Source: Acidobacteriota bacterium (GTDB lineage Bacteria; Acidobacteriota; Blastocatellia; UBA7656). Taken from it: a stretch of 64,000 bases of DNA. Shown here piece after piece: positions 54,134 to 62,826 of the stretch. Position numbers and translations under genes: made by a program. Below the pieces are notes generated by a model. It saw only the letters and a program-made list of their open reading frames with translations. It did no database searches and was not told the origin of the DNA. Location of the stretch: assembly GCA_016201275.1 (NCBI GenBank), contig JACQDB010000077.1, positions 1-64,000 on the forward strand, given 5' to 3'. The stretch's first letter is position 1. Each line of letters begins with the position of its first letter.

Positions 54134-54886
54134 ATGAAAAACCTGTTGCTGCCAAAATCGCTCAAGCTTGTTTTCCTGCTTTCCCTTATTCTGTTCGCGG
54201 CCTGGTCGTTGGCCTCGCGCACGCTGGCGCAGCAAACCGCCAGCCTCGCGCCAAGCAAAGCCAGCACTGATGAAACCCTCGACCCGTTCTTCAAAAAAGT
54301 CTATCAGGATTTTTACCAGACCTATCGGTTGGGACCCGATGATGAAATCGCTGTACGCATATTAGGGCAGCCCGATTATTCCTTGGAAAAAACCAAAGTC
54401 TCGCCGGTTGGTCGCATCTATCACCCCTTGCTCGGTGATGTCGAAGTCGCCGGTTTGACGGTTGCAAAGCTCACTGAAAAGCTGACCAGCGATTTCAGCC
54501 AGTACATTCTCAATCCGAAAGTCAGCGTCTCGCTGGTCGAAGCCAACAGCGCCAAGATCGGCGTACTCGGCGATGTGACGCATCCCGGCATCGTGGTGAT
54601 GACTCGCCCCATGACCGTGCTGGAAGCCTTGTCGGCGAGCGGCGGAGTGTCGGATTTCGGCAGCAAATCCGATGTCACGGTGCTGCGCCAGAACGGTTAT
54701 GATCGCCCACAAATGCTCAAGGTCAATGTCAAACGCATCATGGAAGGCAAGGCCGACACCGAAGAGAATCTGCGTTTGCAGGCCGGCGATACCATCATCG
54801 TGCATGGCAACACGCGAAAGAAATTCACGCAGATTACTTCGCTGCTTGGCTTCGGACAATTTCTCGCTTTTGTGGCGGGACGTTGA
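54134..54886 (+). CDS. Wza-like polysaccharide export protein
   Basis: 250 residues; GGAGGA 3 nt before ATG 54134. Signal peptide about 1-32 (type I-like; no lipobox Cys seen). The export domain is YRLGPDDEIAVRILGQPDYS and GRIYHPLLGDVEVAGLTVAK, then an SLBB domain (KIGVLGDVTHPGIVVMTRPM, ASGGVSDFGSKSDVTVLR). It is shorter than Wza, and the C-terminal outer-membrane helix is not obvious. It forms the outer-membrane side of the export channel with Wzz in the periplasm. Confidence 0.92.
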   Translation: MKNLLLPKSLKLVFLLSLILFAAWSLASRTLAQQTASLAPSKASTDETLDPFFKKVYQDFYQTYRLGPDDEIAVRILGQPDYSLEKTKVSPVGRIYHPLLGDVEVAGLTVAKLTEKLTSDFSQYILNPKVSVSLVEANSAKIGVLGDVTHPGIVVMTRPMTVLEALSASGGVSDFGSKSDVTVLRQNGYDRPQMLKVNVKRIMEGKADTEENLRLQAGDTIIVHGNTRKKFTQITSLLGFGQFLAFVAGR

Positions 54887-54951
54887 CGCACGGGCTGGCC
54901 TCGGCGCGACCAATTGGCACAGTGATTTTTACTTAGCGAGTGAGATACGGA

Positions 54952-55428
54952 ATGAAAAAAAGGCCACAGATGGAACCCACACCGCTCTCCATATTTGTAC
55001 GCGAGCGCCTCACGGAACTCGGCGTCAGCCAATCGGAATTCTGTCGCTTGACCGGCTTCGATCAAGGGCTGCTCTCCAAAGTACAAAGTTCAATGGTAAC
55101 CAATCTCACCCTGGAAAGCGCCTTGCGCCTGTCCATAGGCTTGTGTGTGTCGCCCAAAAAAGTTTTTGAATTGTTGGGACGCATGGAACTGCACAACCTG
55201 ATTGTCACGGCCTATGCGATTGATATGGGGGATTTGACCCGTTTGAAAGCCGACGACTTGCCGCCCTCGGTGCTGGAAATCTGTCACATGGCAGTGCGCG
55301 CACACCTGCAAGAGCATGACCTTGAAAAAATCAGAAAGGCGCTCTATCCGATGGCTGTCGCGCATCGCCCCAACGATGATCGCAACGCAGGGAAACTCGC
55401 TGCTGCACGAGGTCGAGATGAGTGGTAA
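54952..55428 (+). CDS. XRE-like helix-turn-helix regulator
   Basis: About 158 residues from ATG 54952 (ATG 54940 is in frame). The HTH is in residues about 10-60: PLSIFVRERLTELGVSQSEF then CRLTGFDQGLLSKVQSS, typical of the XRE/Cro fold. The C-terminal part (about 80-158) is helical with unknown ligand. It is inside the EPS operon and overlaps the start of the next gene by 11 nt, so it is probably translationally coupled and could regulate this locus. Target site unknown. Confidence 0.82.
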   Translation: MKKRPQMEPTPLSIFVRERLTELGVSQSEFCRLTGFDQGLLSKVQSSMVTNLTLESALRLSIGLCVSPKKVFELLGRMELHNLIVTAYAIDMGDLTRLKADDLPPSVLEICHMAVRAHLQEHDLEKIRKALYPMAVAHRPNDDRNAGKLAAARGRDEW

Positions 55429-56287
55429 TAAATTGCGCCTGATGATTTTGACGCACGGCAGCCACAAAGCGGCAGCCATTATCGAAGGCATACTGGCATT
55501 GCCGTGCGCTGAAATCGCCGCGATCTTTATCGAAACAGCGACGACGCGCCGCTATCGTCTGTGGGAAAAAATTCGTCGTGCGCTTCGCTACGACGGCCTC
55601 GGCGGCACGTTGAAAAAATATCTCCGCAAGCTGTTGAAATTATCGCGCACCGGCGCGCTCAAAGACGCCAGCCCGTCGCCTGCCAGTCACGAACGCATAC
55701 GCGATCTGGCTGCCGAGTGCGGCATTCCTCTGCACTTCGTCGAGAATTATCACTTGCCGGAAGCCCTCGCCTTGATGCGCCAGGCCGATGCCGATTTAGG
55801 CGTCGTGCTAGGCACTAACATCTTGAAAGAGTCGGTGTTTTCGATTCCGCGACGCGGCTGCATCAACACCCATCAAGGGCTTGCGCCGTATTATCGCGGC
55901 GGCCCGCCGGTCTTCTGGGAATTGTTCAACGACGAAAGCGAAGTCGGCTTGACGGTGCATTTCGTCGCCGCCAAAGTAGATACCGGCGACATCATCGCGC
56001 AAGAGACCATGCCGTTGATTTATGACGCCTCATACGGCCTCGATTACGAATCGTTTCTGGCCGACTATCGCGCCAAACTCTCTGACCGCGCCGCCGTACT
56101 CGTGCCGCAAGCCATACAGATGCTGGCCGAAGGCACCGCGCAATTGCGCCCACAGAATATCGCACTCGGCAAACGCTATCGCCTGCCCATCAAAAAAGAG
56201 AAAGACGAATTGCGCCGCCGCTTGCGCCAGCGTTTGAACCAGAAGAAAGCGGCGACCAATAGAGAAGTGGGGGTGAGCAACGGATGA
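55418..56287 (+). CDS. Sugar N-formyltransferase-like protein
   Basis: 289 residues from ATG 55418, which overlaps the regulator by 11 nt. The N10-formyl-THF transferase signature is INTHQGLAPYYRGGPPVFWE with the catalytic Asn and His, and the partner Asp is in AAKVDTGDIIAQE. It resembles methionyl-tRNA formyltransferase in its N-terminal domain but lacks a recognisable tRNA-binding C-domain. In glycan loci such proteins formylate amino sugars. The substrate here is inferred from context. Confidence 0.86.
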   Translation: MSGNKLRLMILTHGSHKAAAIIEGILALPCAEIAAIFIETATTRRYRLWEKIRRALRYDGLGGTLKKYLRKLLKLSRTGALKDASPSPASHERIRDLAAECGIPLHFVENYHLPEALALMRQADADLGVVLGTNILKESVFSIPRRGCINTHQGLAPYYRGGPPVFWELFNDESEVGLTVHFVAAKVDTGDIIAQETMPLIYDASYGLDYESFLADYRAKLSDRAAVLVPQAIQMLAEGTAQLRPQNIALGKRYRLPIKKEKDELRRRLRQRLNQKKAATNREVGVSNG

Positions 56288-57324
56288 AAAAAGTGGTGCG
56301 TCATCTGCTGCGCGTCAGTGGCGCGTTCGCCCCTTTTCGGCTGGCGAACCGCAACAAAGCGCTCATACTCATGTATCACCGCTTCACGCCTCACGAAGAC
56401 GGCGCGGCAACCTCGGCGCGTGCTTTTGAACAACAGCTAAAATATTTGAAGACCCATTATCAGGTCGTGCCGTTGGCGCAAATCGCTCAACAGCTTTTGC
56501 AAAACAAAAGCCTGCCGCCCAAATTGGCCGCCATCACCATTGACGATGGCTATTATGACGCTTATGAAATCGCCTTCCCTTTGCTGCAACGCTACCAGCT
56601 TCCGGCCACGCTTTTTGTGGTAACCGATTTCATCGAGCGCAAGACTTGGTTGTGGACTGACAAGTTGAAATTCATGACGCCGCGCACCACTGCCCGCTGG
56701 CTGGAATTTTCCCTCAACGATTCGTTGTCGCGCATGGAATTGAGCGATGCGCGTTCCCGTCAACTCGCCGCCGCGCAGATCAACGCCTGGTTGAAAACGC
56801 AGTCAAATCAAGTGAAAGAGCAGGCGATTTTGAAGATAGCTGATTCTCTGGGCGTAAGCTTGCCGGAGGTGCCGCCCGATGAATATCGCCCCTTGAGTTG
56901 GCGCGAAGTTGGCGCAATGGACAAAGGTGGTGTGGCCATTGGTTCGCACACCGTTACTCATCCGATTCTGACGCGCATAGATGAAGAACGCTTGCGCTAT
57001 GAATTGCGCGAATCGAAAACTCAACTTGAAGCGGTGCTGGGTCGTGCGGTGGAATTGTTTTGTTATCCGAATGGCGATTATGACCAGCAGGTGGTGCGCG
57101 AAGTCGAGCGCGCCGGTTATCGTTGTGCGGTCACCACCGATTACGGATTGAATGAAGCCGACATCGCGCCTCTGTGTTTGCGTCGTCTGGCCGCCGAAAA
57201 TGATTTGTCACGTTTCGCCCAAAGCACCAGCGGATTTGAAGCGGCCAAACTGCGCTTGCGTGCCGTGCGACGTTTGCCAACGACGAAAGCGGCGGCTGAC
57301 GGCGCGCAAATTTTGCAAGGATAG
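56284..57324 (+). CDS. Polysaccharide deacetylase (NodB-like, XrtA-locus type)
   Basis: 346 residues; ATG overlaps the preceding stop by 4 nt. The NodB motifs are AITIDDGYYDAYEIAFPLL (catalytic Asp and metal-binding Asp; TIDDG where TFDDG is usual) and GSHTVTHPILTRI (metal-binding His pair), with ELFCYPNGDYD for the later motif. The length and gene order match deacetylases found with exosortase A. It removes acetyl groups from amino sugars or the growing polymer, and may set up the amine used by the formyltransferase. Confidence 0.92.
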   Translation: MKKVVRHLLRVSGAFAPFRLANRNKALILMYHRFTPHEDGAATSARAFEQQLKYLKTHYQVVPLAQIAQQLLQNKSLPPKLAAITIDDGYYDAYEIAFPLLQRYQLPATLFVVTDFIERKTWLWTDKLKFMTPRTTARWLEFSLNDSLSRMELSDARSRQLAAAQINAWLKTQSNQVKEQAILKIADSLGVSLPEVPPDEYRPLSWREVGAMDKGGVAIGSHTVTHPILTRIDEERLRYELRESKTQLEAVLGRAVELFCYPNGDYDQQVVREVERAGYRCAVTTDYGLNEADIAPLCLRRLAAENDLSRFAQSTSGFEAAKLRLRAVRRLPTTKAAADGAQILQG

Positions 57325-57336
57325 AAAGAGAAAGCC

Positions 57337-58806
57337 ATGAGTTCAATCGTCAAGCGAGAAGCCGTTGGCAAGTTATTTCACCGGCGACCACCAAGGGTGC
57401 TGGCCGACGCGGGATCCGGCATTGCCCGGGCGCGCCCTGAAAAAAGCTCCACCTCAATAACCGCTACAGGAAGTTTCAAGCTTGCCTATGTCGGCCTGTT
57501 CCTCTTCACCTTTTTATTGTATGCGCGACCACAGGAAATGTTCCCTGATTTGTTGGGCAATATTCCACTCGTGAAGCTTGTCGCCATCGGCACGTTGCTC
57601 GCCTACCTGGTCACCAAACTGACTCGCGGCGAACGCCTCACCATCTGGCCGCTCGAATTAACGATGGTGGTGGTCATCGCTTTGTTGGGGTTGGCCTTCA
57701 CGCCGATTGCCGCATCGCCACAGGACAGTTTGAAGGTTTTGTTAGACATCTTTCTCAAGGTGGTCATCATTTTCGTGTTGATGATTAATTTGCTCAACCG
57801 CGAAACGCGCTTGCGCGCCCTGCTCAAATTGTCGGTCATCTGCGGCACTGTGCTTGCCGCCTTCGCCATCGTCAGTTTTCTCAAAGGCAACTTTTCGACC
57901 GGCAGAGTCATAGGCATAGTCGAAGGAATGTTCGGCAATCCCAACGATCTGGCGCTCAGTCTGGATTTGCTGTTGCCGTTTGCCATCATTCTGGCGCTGC
58001 TCAATCGCGGATGGCAACGAACGCTGTACTTCCTGTGCGTCGCGGTGTTGACGGTCGGCGTCGTCGTGACGTTTTCACGCGGCGGTTTTCTCGGCTTGCT
58101 TGCCGCCGGTATCGTCTTGTTGTGGAAACTCAGCAAGCGCAATCGCGGGTTAGCGGTGTTGGGATTGATTGTGGCGACGAGCTTTTTTGTGATCGTCATG
58201 CCCAACGGATATTCCAGTCGCCTGACCACCATTTTTTCCATAGACGAAGACCCCACAGGGTCGGCACAAGCGCGGCGTGAATTGCTCAATCGCGGCCTTG
58301 AAGTCGCTTCGAATCACCTGCTGATTGGCGTCGGCATGGGCAATTTTCATATCTACTCGATACGCGAACAGGTGGCGCACAATTCGTATCTGGAGATTGC
58401 CTCCGAACTGGGCTTGGTGGGCTTGATGGCTTACTTGACTTTGCTCTTTGCGCCGTTGCGTTCGCTGCGTCGTCTGGAACGCCTGACGCGCAATCCGCAA
58501 CGCGCCGCGTTGGTGAAAGGCCGCGCCGCGCCGGAATCGCATATCTATTTTTTCAGCGTCGCCCTGCAAGCCGCCTTTGTCGCCTACCTCGTGTGCAGCT
58601 TTTTCGGCTCCGTCGAATACCTCTGGCATCTCTATTATCTGGTCGCTTACAGCATCGCGCTTCGCCAGATTTATGCCGAAAAATCGGGCGTTTTTGCGCT
58701 GTCTGCGGAAACCGAAGAGGCTGACAGCCGCTTCGTAAAACGCCCTCGCGCCACCGGCGTGCTGTGGCAACCGGCGCAACGCGCAAGGCTTGATGGCGTG
58801 GAATGA
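57337..58806 (+). CDS. Wzy/O-antigen-ligase family membrane polymerase
   Basis: 489 residues; about 10-12 membrane helices from residue about 48. The N-terminal 47 residues are cytoplasmic and basic. FPDLLGNIPLVKLVAIGTLL and VEGMFGNPNDLALSLDLLLP match the exosortase-A-associated O-glycosylation ligase/Wzy family. The long loop carries IGVGMGNFHIYSI and the conserved AHNSYLEIASELGLVGLM, whose His-Asn-Ser are the ligase core. It polymerises repeat units or transfers them to an acceptor. 13 bp after the deacetylase and 28 bp before the GT2 gene. Confidence 0.91.
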   Translation: MSSIVKREAVGKLFHRRPPRVLADAGSGIARARPEKSSTSITATGSFKLAYVGLFLFTFLLYARPQEMFPDLLGNIPLVKLVAIGTLLAYLVTKLTRGERLTIWPLELTMVVVIALLGLAFTPIAASPQDSLKVLLDIFLKVVIIFVLMINLLNRETRLRALLKLSVICGTVLAAFAIVSFLKGNFSTGRVIGIVEGMFGNPNDLALSLDLLLPFAIILALLNRGWQRTLYFLCVAVLTVGVVVTFSRGGFLGLLAAGIVLLWKLSKRNRGLAVLGLIVATSFFVIVMPNGYSSRLTTIFSIDEDPTGSAQARRELLNRGLEVASNHLLIGVGMGNFHIYSIREQVAHNSYLEIASELGLVGLMAYLTLLFAPLRSLRRLERLTRNPQRAALVKGRAAPESHIYFFSVALQAAFVAYLVCSFFGSVEYLWHLYYLVAYSIALRQIYAEKSGVFALSAETEEADSRFVKRPRATGVLWQPAQRARLDGVE

Positions 58807-58834
58807 AGCATAGCAGTGAGAGTGAAACAAGCAG

Positions 58835-60040
58835 ATGAACACCGTTGCACTGATACTATTTATTCTGGCGCTGGCTGGTATCGTTTACACCTACATCGGC
58901 TACCCTGTGGTGTTGTATATGTTGAGCCGTTGGTTGGGTCGCCCTGTGCGCGCCGCCGACATCACCCCGAAACTTTCCGTCATCATCGCCGCTTATAACG
59001 AAGCCAAAGACATTGCGCGAAAACTAGACGAAACGCTGGCGCTCGATTATCCCCAAGACAAATTGGAAATCGTCGTCGCCAGCGATTGCTCGACCGATGG
59101 CACCGACGACATCGTGCGCGCTTATGCCCAGCGCGGCGTCATTCTGCATCGTCGTCCGCAACGCTTGGGCAAGACCTCCGCACAAAACCATGCGGTGGGC
59201 GCATCGTCGGGCGAGATACTGATTTTTTCCGACGCCACGACGCATTACGAAGCCGACGCCTTGCGAAAAATTGTCCGCAGTTTCGCCGACCCGCAAGTGG
59301 GCGCAGTCACCGGCAATGTCGTCTATGTTGACCGCAACGCCAGCGATGTAGGTTTGGGAGCGCGCTCGTATTGGGGCTACGAATTTTTTTTGAAGCAATG
59401 CGAAAGTCTCTTGGGTTCACTGCTCGGTGTTTGCGGTTGTTTGTATGCGGTGCGCCGCAGCAGCTACGCGCAGTTGGATGAAGATATGAGCAGCGATTTT
59501 GTCATCGCTTCGGAAATCTACAAACAAGGATTGCGAACCATCTATGACCCGCAGGCGATTTCCAGCGAAGACACCAACCAACGCGGGCGCGAAGAATTTC
59601 GTATGCGCGTTCGCATCATCGAACAGACCATGAGCGCGCTCTATCGCTACCGCGCCTTGCTCAATCCTGTGCGTCATGGGATGTACGCCTTTCAGATGTG
59701 GTCGCACAAAGTGATGCGCTACGTCGTGCCGTTTCTGCTCATCGCAGCTTTTGACGCCAACGCTTTGCTGGTCAGTGCGGGAGCGTTTTTTCAATATCTG
59801 TTTATCGGGCAGATGTTGTTTTATGGCGCGGCGCTGGTCGGCTGGCTTGCGGAAAGGCTCGACATACGACTAGGCAAACTGGCAATTCCCTATTACTTCG
59901 TGCTGGCCAATGCGGCTTCGTTAATTGCCTTTTTGAAATTTGTTGGCGGCCAATCGCACGTCACTTGGGAGCCATTGCGCGAAGGGAAATCCCCCGCCGA
60001 ATCCAGCCCTTATCAAGTGACGATGGAACATGAATCATGA
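58835..60040 (+). CDS. Membrane family 2 glycosyltransferase (processive-type)
   Basis: 401 residues. N-terminal helix about 3-30, then GT-A domain: KLSVIIAAYNEAKDIARKLD, EIVVASDCSTDGTDDIV, ILIFSDATTHYEADALRKIV, and a later AISSEDTNQRGREEFRMRVR corresponding to the acceptor-side ED/RxxRW region (here RMRVRI). C-terminal helices at about 290-375. It resembles hyaluronan/poly-GlcNAc synthase-like enzymes without the full QxxRW. It extends the EPS chain at the inner membrane. Its stop overlaps the next ATG (ATGA). Confidence 0.91.
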   Translation: MNTVALILFILALAGIVYTYIGYPVVLYMLSRWLGRPVRAADITPKLSVIIAAYNEAKDIARKLDETLALDYPQDKLEIVVASDCSTDGTDDIVRAYAQRGVILHRRPQRLGKTSAQNHAVGASSGEILIFSDATTHYEADALRKIVRSFADPQVGAVTGNVVYVDRNASDVGLGARSYWGYEFFLKQCESLLGSLLGVCGCLYAVRRSSYAQLDEDMSSDFVIASEIYKQGLRTIYDPQAISSEDTNQRGREEFRMRVRIIEQTMSALYRYRALLNPVRHGMYAFQMWSHKVMRYVVPFLLIAAFDANALLVSAGAFFQYLFIGQMLFYGAALVGWLAERLDIRLGKLAIPYYFVLANAASLIAFLKFVGGQSHVTWEPLREGKSPAESSPYQVTMEHES

Positions 60041-61302
60041 GCGCATTGTTGTGCGAGGTCGGAGAACACGCTATGCAGAATCATTTGCTGACCATCAGCG
60101 GAGCAGCGGCGCAAGCCATAGACGAAGCGCGTGAACGTCCGCGTGTGCTGCATCTGGTCACCAGTTTCGAAGCGGGTGGAACCGAGCGTCAGTTCGTAGA
60201 ACTTTTGAAACGCCTGGATCGCAATCGCTATGATGTGCGGCTGGCGGCGCTGCGCGTCGAGGGGGCGTTTTATCAAGAGATTGCCGCCGCCTTTCCGCTG
60301 ATTCCGGAATTTCGTCTGACCAGTTTTTATAATCGCAACGCCGCTCGACAACTTGCCCGCTTGCGCGCTTTGATCAAAGGCGAAGGCGTGCAAATCATCC
60401 ACACGCATGGCTTTTATGATTCGTTGTTCGGAGCCGTGGCGGGGCGGCTGGTGGGCATCAAAGTCATCGCCAGCCAGCGCCATCTGCAACTGTCGGAACG
60501 CAAAGTTCACGCTTGGGGAACCCGCGCCATTCATCGGCTGGCGCATCGCCTCATCGTCAATTCTGAAGCGATACGCCAGACCATTCTCAATAGCGGCAGC
60601 GTTGCGGCGGCGGATAAAATTCGCGTCATTCATAACGGCTTGTACGAAGCCGACGACGAAGCTTCCCTCAACGAAAATCTGCAAGCCGCTTCATCACAAG
60701 AGCGCCAACGCCGGGCGCATCGGTCGCTGTGCGAAGAACTGAAACTATCGCCACAGGTGAAACTCATAGGCATGGTGGCGCGGCTGGTTGCCGTCAAAGG
60801 GCATCAATATTTTCTCGAAGCGGCCTCGCAAGTAGCGCGTGAAGATGAGCGCGTTCATTTCGTTTTGATCGGCGAGGGAATGTTGCGAAGCGACATTGAA
60901 CAACAAGCTGCGCGATTGGGCATCGCCGAACGTCTGCACTTGTTGGGCGACCGCAAGGATGCGCGCCGACTGGTCGCCGGGTTCGATGTTTCGGTGCTGA
61001 CCTCTTTAAGCGAAGGCTTGCCCAACACCGTGATGGAAGCGATGAGCGTGGGCGTGCCGGTCATCGCTACCGCTGTCGGCGGCACTAGCGAATTGGTCAA
61101 TGATGGCGAGACGGGCTTCTTAATTCCGCACGCCGATGCCGAAGCGTTGGTCGAACGAATGCTTTTTGTGTTGCGCCACGAATCGGAGAGCCGGGAAATA
61201 GCCGAACGTGGGCGCGCCTTCATCAATAGCCGCTTCAGTATGCGTCGCATGGTTGAAGCGGTCGAAAGGCTTTACGAAGAAATGATGACATCGCCTTTGT
61301 AA
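60037..61302 (+). CDS. Family 4 glycosyltransferase
   Basis: 421 residues; ATG 60037 overlaps the previous stop, although GGAG before ATG 60073 makes that start possible too. GT-B fold: RVLHLVTSFEAGGTERQFVE at the N-terminus, DKIRVIHNGLYEADDEA for the linker, GMVARLVAVKGHQYFLEA, and the catalytic SLSEGLPNTVMEAMSVGVPV with the Glu-rich EX7E region, then VGGTSELVNDGETGFLIPHA. Retaining transfer from an NDP-sugar. Second sugar-transferase step of the operon. Confidence 0.94.
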   Translation: MSALLCEVGEHAMQNHLLTISGAAAQAIDEARERPRVLHLVTSFEAGGTERQFVELLKRLDRNRYDVRLAALRVEGAFYQEIAAAFPLIPEFRLTSFYNRNAARQLARLRALIKGEGVQIIHTHGFYDSLFGAVAGRLVGIKVIASQRHLQLSERKVHAWGTRAIHRLAHRLIVNSEAIRQTILNSGSVAAADKIRVIHNGLYEADDEASLNENLQAASSQERQRRAHRSLCEELKLSPQVKLIGMVARLVAVKGHQYFLEAASQVAREDERVHFVLIGEGMLRSDIEQQAARLGIAERLHLLGDRKDARRLVAGFDVSVLTSLSEGLPNTVMEAMSVGVPVIATAVGGTSELVNDGETGFLIPHADAEALVERMLFVLRHESESREIAERGRAFINSRFSMRRMVEAVERLYEEMMTSPL

Positions 61303-61369
61303 CACGAAAGCAGACGCCGCCTTTGTAAAACGAAAGCGATTGAGGCTTTTGTAAGACCTGAGCAATTGA
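61292..61369 (+). repeat. Three imperfect 26-bp tandem repeats at the GT4-GT4 junction
   Basis: CGCCTTTGTAA begins at 61292 and 61318, and GGCTTTTGTAA begins at 61344, all followed by an (A/C)GAAAGC-like or related block, with an exact period of 26. The first unit includes the stop codon of the upstream gene. No function seen. Confidence 0.7.
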
Positions 61370-62529
61370 TGCAGATGAGCGAGCAAAAGCAAAGCATTCG
61401 CGTAGGCGTCATGGTCGCTTCGCTGGACATACTGGGCGGGCAGGCGATAGCCGCTTTGCGTTTGCTCGAAGGCTTGTCGCACAGTGCGAATATTGCTGCG
61501 GAATTATTGCCCATCAATCCGCGTTTGCCGAAACCGCTGCGCTGGTTGCAACGCATCAAGTACGTTCGCACGCTGGTGACCTTTGCGTATTACGTCATCA
61601 CGTTGCTTGTCAAAGTGCCGCGCTTTGATGTGCTGCACGTTTTTTCAGCATCGAATTTTTCGTTTCTATTAGCGCCCGCTCCGGCTGTGTTGATTGGCAA
61701 GCTGTATGGCAAGCGGGTGATTGTGAATTATCACAGCGGCGAAGCCGAAGCGCATCTGCGAAACTGGCGCAGAACGGCGTTGCCCATCTTGCGGCTTGCC
61801 GACCGTCTCATCGTGCCTTCCGGTTTTCTCGTCGAAGTCTTCGCCCGTTTTGGCCTCAAGGCGCAGGCCATCTACAACACTATTGATTTATCCAAGTTCC
61901 GCTTTCATCGTCATCACCCTTTGCGTCCGGTGATGTTCTCGAATCGCAATTTTGAAAATCATTACAACGTCGCTTGCGCCTTGCGCGCTTTCGCGCTGGT
62001 GCAGCAGCAGTTGCCCGAAGCGCGCTTGATCGTCGCAGGCGATGGCAGCCAGCGCTTAAAGCTGCACGCACTGGCGGCGGAATTGAAATTACGAAACACA
62101 GAATTTATTGGCGCGGTTGCGCCCGAAACGATGGCTGGGCTTTATGACCTTGCAGACATTTATGTGAATTCGTCAGTGGTGGACAATATGCCGCTTTCGA
62201 TTCTCGAAGCCTTTGCTTGCGGGTTGGCGGTAGTGACGACCAACGCCGGAGGCATTCCCTTTGTGGTTGAAAACGGGCGCAACGGGTTGGTGGTCGAAAG
62301 CGGCGATGCTCAAGCGTTGGCCGCTGGCGTTTTGCGATTGCTGGAAAATCAGGACGAAGCCGACCGCTTGATTATGCAGGCGCGCCAGGATTGCCAGCGC
62401 TATACATGGGAAGTCGTCGGCCATCAATGGGTGGCGTTGTACGAAGAGCTTGTGGAAACTTCAGCAGCCTTGTACGGGCGACCCTCTGTGGTCGCCCCTT
62501 ACTCAAAAGGCGATGGCTTGGAAGAATGA
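61369..62529 (+). CDS. Family 4 glycosyltransferase with repeat-derived C-terminus
   Basis: 386 residues from ATG 61369 (a second in-frame ATG lies at 61375). N-terminal RVGVMVASLDILGGQAIAAL, acceptor-domain FSNRNFENHYNVACALRAFA, donor-domain IYVNSSVVDNMPLSILEAFA with the catalytic Glu, then GGIPFVVENGRNGLVVESGD. The last ~18 residues (YGRPSVVAPYSKGDGLEE) are encoded by the left arm of element C5, so the natural end has been replaced or extended by a repeat. Core enzyme is intact. Third GT of the operon. Confidence 0.92.
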   Translation: MQMSEQKQSIRVGVMVASLDILGGQAIAALRLLEGLSHSANIAAELLPINPRLPKPLRWLQRIKYVRTLVTFAYYVITLLVKVPRFDVLHVFSASNFSFLLAPAPAVLIGKLYGKRVIVNYHSGEAEAHLRNWRRTALPILRLADRLIVPSGFLVEVFARFGLKAQAIYNTIDLSKFRFHRHHPLRPVMFSNRNFENHYNVACALRAFALVQQQLPEARLIVAGDGSQRLKLHALAAELKLRNTEFIGAVAPETMAGLYDLADIYVNSSVVDNMPLSILEAFACGLAVVTTNAGGIPFVVENGRNGLVVESGDAQALAAGVLRLLENQDEADRLIMQARQDCQRYTWEVVGHQWVALYEELVETSAALYGRPSVVAPYSKGDGLEE

Positions 62530-62718
62530 GCGGCACTCTCAAAAGCAGCGAGAGGTCACTAGAGCGGTTTGCATATGTATGTACGGAACGCCCTATCGTT
62601 GAGCAGCGGTCTTTGACCGCGCGCCGGTCAGAGACCGCCGCTCAACGAGGTTGATTTTTTCAGTAATCTCAATCGAAAGCCGCTCTAAGAGGCGATCACA
62701 GAGGGTCGCCCGTACAGG
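62470..62718. repeat. Element C5, split by element B3
   Basis: The left arm 62470-62498 (TTGTACGGGCGACCCTCTGT and on) matches, inverted, the right arm 62691-62718 (GGCGATCACAGAGGGTCGCC and on). In this copy the family's CTGCGG is CTCTGT in both arms. B3 lies between the arms at 62560-62687. The left arm overlaps the end of the GT4 gene. Confidence 0.75.
62560..62687. repeat. Element B3, inverted relative to B1/B2
   Basis: Termini TAGAGCGGTTTGCATATGTA and GAAAGCCGCTCTA. The inner GTTGAGCAGCGGTC and GACCGCCGCTCAAC hairpin matches the D-type core. Compared with B1 and B2 its right part has diverged. It sits inside C5. Confidence 0.8.
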
Positions 62719-62826
62719 TCGTTTCAAAGCATCTGGTTTGCTGAAATCATTTTTTGATCGCCTGTGAAAAATGCAACCTGACACACCAGGGTGGCTGGAA
62801 CGAGTAAGCAGCAACGGAAAAAAAGA
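62719..62826. other. Short spacer before the heparinase-like gene
   Basis: No repeat or ORF seen. AACGGAAAAAAAGA immediately before ATG 62827 gives a weak ribosome site. Confidence 0.4.
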
